Of a DNA stretch of 64,000 nucleotides, positions 33,856-41,200 are shown piece after piece. Below the pieces are notes generated by a model. It was given only the letters and a program-made list of their open reading frames with translations. It was not told where the DNA came from and did no database searches. This DNA comes from Neokomagataea anthophila (GTDB taxonomy: Bacteria > Pseudomonadota > Alphaproteobacteria > Acetobacterales > Acetobacteraceae). A program made the translations under genes and the position numbers. The DNA lies in assembly GCF_018122595.1 (NCBI RefSeq), contig NZ_JAGRQH010000009.1:21187-85186 (forward strand), read 5' to 3'. The stretch's first letter is position 1; every line of letters starts with the position of its first letter.

Positions 33856-34767
33856 TTGAAGGGGCAAAGAGTCGGTTATGTCCGTGTGAGTACATTCGAT
33901 CAAAACGTTGATCGTCAATTGGATGGCGAAATACTGGATCGGGTTTTCACCGATAAAGCGTCCGGCAAAGATGTTCAGCGGGCTCAGCTCGATGAGCTTC
34001 TGGCCTTCGTGCGTGAAGGCGACATCGTCGTCGTGCATAGTATGGACCGATTAGCGCGTAATCTCGATGACCTCCGCAACTTGGTGCACACGCTGACGCG
34101 AAAAGGCGTTTGTGTTGAGTTTGTCAAAGAGCGTCTTATTTTCTCAGACAAAGATGAATCTTTGCCCAAACTGATGCTTTCGGTAATGGGCGCTTTTGCA
34201 GAGTTTGAACGCTCTCTTATTCGAGAAAGACAGCGCGAGGGTATTGCATTAGCTAAAAAGCGTGGTGCCTATCGCGGCCGAAAGCGGGTTTTGTCTCACG
34301 AACAGGTTGCAGACATTCTCCAGCGTATCAGTGACGGTGAGACAAAAGCTGCGATTGCCCGTGAGTACGGAATAAGCCGGGAAACCCTCTATCAATATCT
34401 AAGATCTTATCCAAATGGCGGTGTTCGCATACGGCCAGCAAAAGCGGTTGTTCAAGACGTACCTGTGGGCGCAAAGCCCTTCATTGCGACCCTTACTCTG
34501 ACCGTTCAGAGCCAGTCCGCCTTCAGACTAAACCTCTCTTCGCTGCACGCTGAAATTGAGGACATGCTGGCGGAAGATTACGATGTGCAGAAGAACGAGA
34601 AGGGCGAGTATAGATTAGCTATTCCTGCTGAGTACACGCGCACAGAGCATGATCTCACTGCTGAGATAGCGGATCTCTTTGACGAAATTGACGCCATTGC
34701 TGAAGAGTATGTCTGTACGGCGGTCGCAACGCTTCGTGAAGTGGAAGGGCAGGAGCGTGTTTGGTAA
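33856..34767 (+). CDS. Serine recombinase (resolvase/invertase type) with C-terminal extension
   Basis: A 303-aa protein. Residues 1-140 are a serine-recombinase catalytic domain (VGYVRVSTFDQN with nucleophile S12, MDRLARNLDDL, GAFAEFERSLIRERQREG). Residues 145-190 are an HTH (SDGETKAAIAREYGISRETLYQYL). An extra domain of about 110 residues (195-303) is not found in ordinary resolvases of about 190 aa. The start is TTG with GGAGAAGAGGG upstream. It may resolve plasmid dimers or cointegrates, and possible targets include the 24-bp inverted repeat at 32885. The extension has an acidic helical end and no recognised fold. Confidence 0.85.
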   Translation: MKGQRVGYVRVSTFDQNVDRQLDGEILDRVFTDKASGKDVQRAQLDELLAFVREGDIVVVHSMDRLARNLDDLRNLVHTLTRKGVCVEFVKERLIFSDKDESLPKLMLSVMGAFAEFERSLIRERQREGIALAKKRGAYRGRKRVLSHEQVADILQRISDGETKAAIAREYGISRETLYQYLRSYPNGGVRIRPAKAVVQDVPVGAKPFIATLTLTVQSQSAFRLNLSSLHAEIEDMLAEDYDVQKNEKGEYRLAIPAEYTRTEHDLTAEIADLFDEIDAIAEEYVCTAVATLREVEGQERVW

Positions 34768-34787
34768 GCTTTTGACCACAATCACTC

Positions 34788-34831
34788 AAACAGCCCTTGG
34801 CTCGACCGAGCAGCCCAGCCAAGGGCTGTTT
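34788..34831 (+). terminator. Terminator of the recombinase gene
   Basis: Perfect 15-bp arms (AAACAGCCCTTGGCT at 34788-34802 and its complement at 34817-34831) with a 14-nt loop lie 20 nt after the stop. Confidence 0.75.
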
Positions 34832-34968
34832 ATTGGGGAAATCGGAAGGTCGGCTCACAAGACGACTCAAACGAGAAAGCTAACATACTCGTACCTGAAC
34901 TGCCTCCCTTGGTTTTTCGCCCCATATTACACGGAATGATCTATTCTATACTTTGTAAACTTACATTC

Positions 34969-35514
34969 TTACCAGTGTGGTAGGCGAAATATATAAGACA
35001 CTCCAAAGTCATGGTAAGGAAATGTAGCTAAGTACCATTTTAAATAATCGCGGCAAAAACCCCTAAATTTCTGGTCGTTCCACAATACCCTCATTTCACG
35101 CTTTGTTAGACGCATCGACTTATTTTCATTATGTTTGTCCGCGAAAACACGACCAGTATAGGGATTAAGCTTTGGCCATGGTCGGTTTTGGTTCTGCCAA
35201 TGACCATGGGGAGTTGATGGATATGGATCGGGATCTGCCTTAGTAAAGATCCAGCCCTGAAATAGAAAGCATAAATAATCCTCATCGTCTGGTTCATCTG
35301 GATTAGCTGGAGCTCCCGTTACGGTAGCATCATCGGGAGGGAAGTCGTCTTTTTCCTCCTGATCTTCACCGCTTTCACCTCGTGGGTCACCATACGTAGC
35401 ATGGTCGTTATAGAGCCATCTAGCAATCGTTACACGTTCAATATACTCATCGAGTCCAATCAACCCATATCTATAATGGTCCTTAGCAAACTCAATAAGG
35501 ATGTTCTGTGGCAT
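34969..35514 (-). CDS. Hypothetical protein, 181 aa
   Basis: A 181-aa soluble protein. A central acidic linker (EDQEEKDDFPPDDATVTGAPANPDEPDDED) separates an N-terminal helix pair from a C-terminal domain with PWPKLNPYTGRVF, LTKREMRVLWNDQKFR and a WYLATFPYHDF block, rich in Trp and Tyr. It has no known catalytic motif. It neighbours the recombinase and the PD-(D/E)XK-like gene, a setting typical of defence or accessory cargo. The ATG at 35514 has only a weak ribosome binding site. Confidence 0.55.
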   Translation of the reverse strand: MPQNILIEFAKDHYRYGLIGLDEYIERVTIARWLYNDHATYGDPRGESGEDQEEKDDFPPDDATVTGAPANPDEPDDEDYLCFLFQGWIFTKADPDPYPSTPHGHWQNQNRPWPKLNPYTGRVFADKHNENKSMRLTKREMRVLWNDQKFRGFCRDYLKWYLATFPYHDFGVSYIFRLPHW

Positions 35515-35644
35515 GAGTTTTATCTTTCCACTGCAATGGGCACTTTAAAAAGCCTTAGAATACATATCTGTTTAAAAGTAAAACCTAATTAACGCTGGGT
35601 TCAAACCTTCTGATATCGACGCTTAGAGTGAAAGTCCGCTATTA

Positions 35645-35671
35645 GGCGTAAGCAGTAGGTCTGCTTACGCC
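35645..35671. terminator. Hairpin between the 181-aa gene and the nuclease-like gene
   Basis: Perfect 11-bp arms (GGCGTAAGCAG and complement) with a 5-nt loop. It lies 60 nt past the stop of the 35730 gene and probably terminates it. Confidence 0.55.
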
Positions 35672-35729
35672 GTCTTTTCAGACATATCCAGCAAATTTCT
35701 TTATCTAAAAGCCGACATAAAAGAGAAGT

Positions 35730-37316
35730 TCATTTATTATACTTCATGCAGAATTCAATGTTATAATTAAATATAGTATCAAGCATTAATCCTTTTTTTT
35801 CCATCAGCCCTTCGGTAGTCATCCTTCTATTATATAATATAACGTAATTTTTAATAGTTTCACTTGTTCTGTAAGGACCATAATTATATATTATATTATG
35901 TATAGAGTGAGTTCTCTGCCGAGAAGCTGATAATAAAAGAAACTCATAAGTATCAACTCCTACTGAAAACATAGCTCTTGAGACATCTTGTTCTTCATTT
36001 TTAATTTCTATTTTTTGGGGCAAATAAGGAATTTCGTTCATAGAAACTGCAAGAAATAAATAATCTCTTTTTGCGTTTATTTTTTCACTCCATCCCTTAT
36101 GCACAATATCACTAATGGTTTTGTAGCTTTGCAAGAGTGGGTTATATTGCGTTTTTTTTAAGCTACTATTTACACATTGAGTATCATCATCTGAAGAAAT
36201 AACTCCATCCAAATACCTTGCTGATTTAACTTCTATTACCAAAACAGATTTCCTTTCCTGGTCCAAAATCATTGCGTCGGGAGATAAAATCCGTGATTTT
36301 CTAGGGCCTGCAGCAAATTCCGGAATATACTCGTAATTCATACTTGAGCTCATTTCGCAAAATAATTTTGTTATATTTTGCACATATTCTTCGAAGCATT
36401 TTCCAAAATCTGAGAAAAATTTTATATCTTTGTTATTTTCGTAATGAATTTTATGGAACAAATTTTCGAAAAGAAGGTCCTTTGCATACCCACCATCGAT
36501 GGGAATATATTCGTTCTCAGATAATTGCAGGAAAGGTTTATCCCTGAATAACGAATGATCAGACTTGTTGTTGATCGTTCTTGTCGAAAAATCCTTTGCA
36601 TCGTGTAGAGAGCACGAAACGTATTTCATTATCTTCTTTATTGTAGAAATTTCTACACTGCATTTTTTTGAAAATTCATTAACATTGAATATCCAATTCG
36701 TACTTTCTATTGGAAAAGTAAATCCATCGTTATTTACGATTACGGTATAATCACACAGTATACTGTATATTACATATAGATAAATATTTAAATCAAAACC
36801 CACTTTATTTTCAAATAATTCTATATATTTTTTTAATAGTGAATTTTGTTTTATTTTTATTGATCTGTATAAAATATTTCTGAAATCCTTATTTGAATTC
36901 AGAATGACATTTTTAGCTGAAACATGTATCATATTTTCCATATCTTTATCGTAATAGTCATTTATATAAAGTATTAATTTATGAATATTCTTCAAACTAC
37001 TATGAGAATTTCTTATTTCTGAAATTGAATTGATTCTAGTAAAAATAATTTTCCAACATTCTAATATCTGTGGTCGCCCATACATTCGACGTTCAGAGTT
37101 CGCATAATATTTCTTTTTCTGAGGCGGGACAATATGACTTAATGACCATTTAATAAATCTCTTTTCCATCAAAGATGAAAATGACAAAGAAGAAACTAAA
37201 CACAAAGAATCTATAGATGAAAAACAATATTTTGAAATTGGGTTTTTATATACTCCAGTATAAAAATCTTTATATGAAAACAATATATTTATATTTCTAA
37301 ATTTTTCTTTGCTCAT
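35730..37316 (-). CDS. PD-(D/E)XK-like nuclease domain protein, 528 aa
   Basis: A very AT-rich gene coding a Lys-, Asn-, Ile- and Ser-rich protein. The C-terminal third holds a PD-(D/E)XK-like core: a helix with FGKCFEEYVQ (about 315), then SPDAMIL (about 349) and VLVIEVKSAR (about 362), giving the D...E-V-K triad. The N-terminal 300 residues are helical without a recognised domain. Such proteins occur as restriction-like or defence nucleases. AT content far above the plasmid backbone points to recent transfer. The ATG at 37316 has no strong ribosome binding site. Confidence 0.65.
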   Translation of the reverse strand: MSKEKFRNINILFSYKDFYTGVYKNPISKYCFSSIDSLCLVSSLSFSSLMEKRFIKWSLSHIVPPQKKKYYANSERRMYGRPQILECWKIIFTRINSISEIRNSHSSLKNIHKLILYINDYYDKDMENMIHVSAKNVILNSNKDFRNILYRSIKIKQNSLLKKYIELFENKVGFDLNIYLYVIYSILCDYTVIVNNDGFTFPIESTNWIFNVNEFSKKCSVEISTIKKIMKYVSCSLHDAKDFSTRTINNKSDHSLFRDKPFLQLSENEYIPIDGGYAKDLLFENLFHKIHYENNKDIKFFSDFGKCFEEYVQNITKLFCEMSSSMNYEYIPEFAAGPRKSRILSPDAMILDQERKSVLVIEVKSARYLDGVISSDDDTQCVNSSLKKTQYNPLLQSYKTISDIVHKGWSEKINAKRDYLFLAVSMNEIPYLPQKIEIKNEEQDVSRAMFSVGVDTYEFLLLSASRQRTHSIHNIIYNYGPYRTSETIKNYVILYNRRMTTEGLMEKKGLMLDTIFNYNIEFCMKYNK

Positions 37317-37599
37317 CTAACTGCTCGTATTATATTATTTGAAGTTATATTCGCCACTCGGGCATTTATAAACAGAATTTTGTGATTCTCTCCTCCAACA
37401 TAATCGAGGTTAGCTAAAATCTCGTAGTATTTTCAGAATAACAGATTTTTGTGAAAGAAAGTTCTCCAAAACAGACCGTCCGTTCCCCCCCTCATAGCAG
37501 TCACTGACCTGGCTGCTATGAAAGGCGTAGGCTATTAGTCTTCCTGCGTTCTACAGGAACGAACCAATTGAAGAAATGTTTCTAACGGCCCAATGCCCT

Positions 37600-37980
37600 T
37601 CACCGCTCCTCAATGTGCACCGAACGACGGAGCCACCGGTCTAACGATTCAAAGCTGAACTCCCCGGACGCATAGAGGCCAAGTAAGAAGTCTTCTGTCG
37701 CCTGGGCATCAGCAACCCATTGTGCGCCGTTGATCACCAAGAATGTGTACGTCGTGGCAAAAGCTGTACGCTTGTTACCATCAATGAACGGATGGTTCTG
37801 TGACAGGCTTTCCCACAAAGCGGCGGCTTCTTCGATCAGGTCGGCATAATAACCCGTCTGTGGCCGATAGAGAGCGGCCGTCAGCAAGCCTGCATCACGA
37901 AGTCCGGCAGACCCACCGTAACGGGCTATCTGATCGTCATGGATAGCCAGAACTTCCACCAGCGTCAGATACTCGGTCAC
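37600..37980 (-). CDS. doc: Doc-type Fic toxin
   Basis: A 126-aa death-on-curing protein with the Fic motif HPFIDGNKR (63-71); the Lys in place of Gly is the Doc hallmark, giving a kinase that phosphorylates EF-Tu. The GTG start overlaps the antitoxin stop (GTGA), so translation is coupled. It is a type II toxin for plasmid maintenance. Confidence 0.9.
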   Translation of the reverse strand: MTEYLTLVEVLAIHDDQIARYGGSAGLRDAGLLTAALYRPQTGYYADLIEEAAALWESLSQNHPFIDGNKRTAFATTYTFLVINGAQWVADAQATEDFLLGLYASGEFSFESLDRWLRRSVHIEER

Positions 37981-38207
37981 TCTGCCAGCTTACGATAAAG
38001 CGGCGCGAAGGTCTCATGACTGGATTGGTAGGCGGCCATGACAGAGGGGCGTGGCCGGTTCTGCTTCCTTTTTTCAAGCAAATCCGCCAGCGCTTCATCG
38101 ACCAGCGCTTGCAGCTGGCGTCCCTCAGTCTGTGCCAGTTCGCGCACGGCCTGCAGGATGTTCGGGTCAACCTGGGTCGCGAACTTCTCGCGGGGGATAG
38201 GGGCCAT
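37977..38207 (-). CDS. Antitoxin of the Doc pair, RHH-like
   Basis: A 76-aa protein beginning MAPIPREKFATQVDPNILQAVRELAQTEGRQLQALVDEALADL, a ribbon-helix-helix-like DNA-binding start (strand ATQVDP, two helices), with a C-terminal tail likely to bind Doc. It differs from the Phd fold usually paired with Doc. GGAGAGACGAA precedes the ATG at 38207; longer in-frame starts at 38228 and 38240 lack such a site. Confidence 0.85.
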   Translation of the reverse strand: MAPIPREKFATQVDPNILQAVRELAQTEGRQLQALVDEALADLLEKRKQNRPRPSVMAAYQSSHETFAPLYRKLAE

Positions 38208-38235
38208 TTCGTCTCTCCAGTCAGACATAAAAGCT

Positions 38236-38253
38236 ATCATGATCGATCATGAT
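38236..38253. promoter_or_regulatory. Operator candidate of the Doc/antitoxin operon
   Basis: ATCATGATCGATCATGAT is a perfect 18-bp palindrome 28 nt upstream of the antitoxin start. It fits a binding site for the RHH-like antitoxin. Confidence 0.65.
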
Positions 38254-38290
38254 GTATCAAGATTTATGCAGTTTGGCCTATCAGGCCATC

Positions 38291-41200
38291 CTACGCTCCC
38301 TCAATACGCGCCCGTGCTTTCGCTGAAAGCCTGCGTATCCCGAAATATAGCGCCACCTCCTCCACATCACGTCCCTGACGCGCAGCTTTAATCTCCTGAA
38401 GCGCAATCTGCTCAATGGGACGAATGTCATTCTCAGTCTCAGGAGCCCGCGCTTGTGACCACACGTCACGGTCCTCGGCTTTAAGCCAGATGATCGTCTC
38501 CCCCTCCGGCTCTGTTTCAAGGAAATAGCGGCGCGACGCTATTGTCATAATCCGCTCCCGAATTAAGCGGCCACTGCGCTGAAACCCATGCGCGCGGGCA
38601 ATCCGCTGGACCAAGAGATCCTCCGAAAGCGGCGCTTCCTGATGCACGGTCCGCGCAATGAGTTTCTTCAGGATCGGGTCATAGGTTTTCTTGTTAAAAT
38701 CGTCGGCACTGATGTCGTAGTTAAAGCTTGTCAGCGGTGTTGCCCGATAAACGCTTTCTTCTACTCTCGGCTTCGGGGCTTCACGCTGCACCACGGGTTG
38801 AAACTCAGCGCCAACTGCTGCTGCCGGTAAACCTGCATGAAAAGGCTCTGTACGTTCTGCCAGCTGTACTGTCTCCGGAGCAGACTCAAGCACGGGTTCT
38901 GAGGGCGTTTCAGGCGGCGCGGGCACAGCACGCTTTTCCCGCTCTTCGCGGGCCTGACGATCCGCAGCCAAGAGTTCCTTCAGGCGGTCGTCGAGTTTTT
39001 GCGCTTCGCCCTCTTTGTCATGCCACCAATTGGTCGACCAGATCCGCACCAGTGTCCATCCCAGTTTTTCAAGGATTGCTTGGCGCACTTTATCGCGGTC
39101 TCGGGCTGTTGCGGCGCTGTGATACGACGCACCATCACATTCAACGCCGGCTAAGTAATCTCCAGGGCGGTCAGGATGCACAACCCCCATATCAATACGG
39201 AATTTCGACACACCTACTTGCGGAACAACCGTCCAGCCCCGCTTGCGCAACGCCCATGTCACCGCATCTTCAAACGGGGAATCAGACCCGCCCATTGACC
39301 CTTTCACGGCCTCGGCAAGAGCACGCGGGCCTCGGTTCGCAAAATCAATAAAGGCTTTCAGATCCCGAACGCCTTCCACTGAGGTGCGCGTAAGATCAAT
39401 CATGCTTGGGTCAAAGGAGGTAAACACCACCATTTCACACCGCGCTCGGGTAGTCGCCACGTTGAGACGGCGCCCACCACCATTGCCATTCAATTTTCCG
39501 AACGCCATGGACATGGTCTGACCGCCCGGCTCAGTCGGGCCAAAATTCACCCCGAGCAGAATGAGATCGCGCTCATCCCCCTGAACCGTCTCAAGGTTCC
39601 GCACAACCACCGGCTCCTCACGGTCATCGGCACTGAAATGCGGTTCGATCTCTGGATGTTCCTGACGGGCCTTATCCAGCAAATCTTCCACCAACCGCAT
39701 CTGTTCGGCATTCATGGTAATGATGCCCAAGCTGAGCGGTTGGCCTTTCCCGTCCACAAAATTGGGGTCCCGGAGGCGTTGGACGACTTCAGCGACAAGG
39801 GCTTGCGCTTCGATCGGGTTGGTCCGAACACCGGGAGTATACACACCCGGCACCTTCTTCCATGTTACCGCACTGGCGCGTGTTTCAGGGGCGGGGAAGG
39901 TGACCAACTCATTGCCGTAATAGCGGCTATTGGAGAAGGTAATCAGGCTCTCATGGCGACTACGGTAATGCCAGCTTAACCGATGACTAGGCACACCCGC
40001 CGCAAGGCATTCATCCAAAATGCTTGGCAAATCTTGCACAGCATCATCATCGACCAAAGTGGTCACACCGCTGGAGCGCTGGAAATCATTGCTGGGCGGC
40101 ATTTGACGTGGATCACCAGCCACAATGACTTGTTTGGCGCGGGCCATTGCACCGATCGCATCCCATGGCGTGATTTGGGATGCTTCATCAAAGATCACGA
40201 GATCAAACAACGCCTGATCTGGTGGAAGGTATTGCGCGATGGATAACGGGCTCATCAGCATACAGGGCGCAAGCTGGGTAAACGCTTCGCCCATTTCAGA
40301 CGCAAGCTTACGAATAGGCTTACTGGGCCGCTGCAACTGAAGCTGATGGCGTAAGGTGGCAAAGCCATCTTTCTTCCCACGCGCCGATTTATCAGGAATT
40401 TGACCGCAAATTCGTGCCCGGATGTAACGCGAGGAGAGGTCACTCATACGCTCATCAACGGCGCGGAAACGGTCTATACGATCCTCCTGCTCACCCGCAA
40501 CGAAGTGCTTGAGTAGCGGCTCTGCGTCGATACGCGTGGCTGCAAACCATTTGGCATAGGCCGTATCAAAGGCTGAGAGCGCTTCATCCGGATCCGGCGC
40601 GACCGTGCCGTCTTCCAGACCTTGCACGATAGGCAGTATCCCGGCCTGCACGGCTTCGTTGCGAGCGCGTTGCCAGGCCGTCCAGGCATTTAAGCGCGGC
40701 CCATAGGCCATAATCGCCGCCGCACAGAGACGGATCTCCTCAAACCCTGCCGTTGGGGCAATCTGCGCACAGCCCGTAAAGACCTCACCTTTCTCTTTTA
40801 GCGCGCTCAGTGCCTCTTTGAGGCGTTCTAAACCATTGGCAATATTCCCTCCGGGTATGAGCAGGTCATGCGCGTCCACCACTAACCGTGTGACGGTGCT
40901 TTTCAGCTCCGCCATGGCGGCTGGATCCGTAGCCAAAACAGCCATAGCTGCCCGCAGCGTGCGTATCCGCGCGATGCTTGCCTCAATGACCGCGCGCTCT
41001 GTTTGTGTGCCCTTTAGCCCCGGAAGAGAAGACGCCGCCTGAAACGCCGCATCGCATTGTGTCAGGGTCGTACGCATCGCCAAAAGCTTTGGCAGGTCTT
41101 TCTCAGGGTCCGCCGTCTCCTTGCAACCACCAGCTTGTGTCAGGGACGCGGCAACTTTACGGCGCGCCAATCCGGACATAGGCCACATCTTACCGAGCGC

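Noticed and set aside
37470..37530. CATAGCAG/CTGCTATG hairpin resembling sequence at 20085-20105
   Set aside because: The shared stretch (CCCCCCATAGCAG) is short; it may be a simple terminator and is not enough to claim a repeat family.
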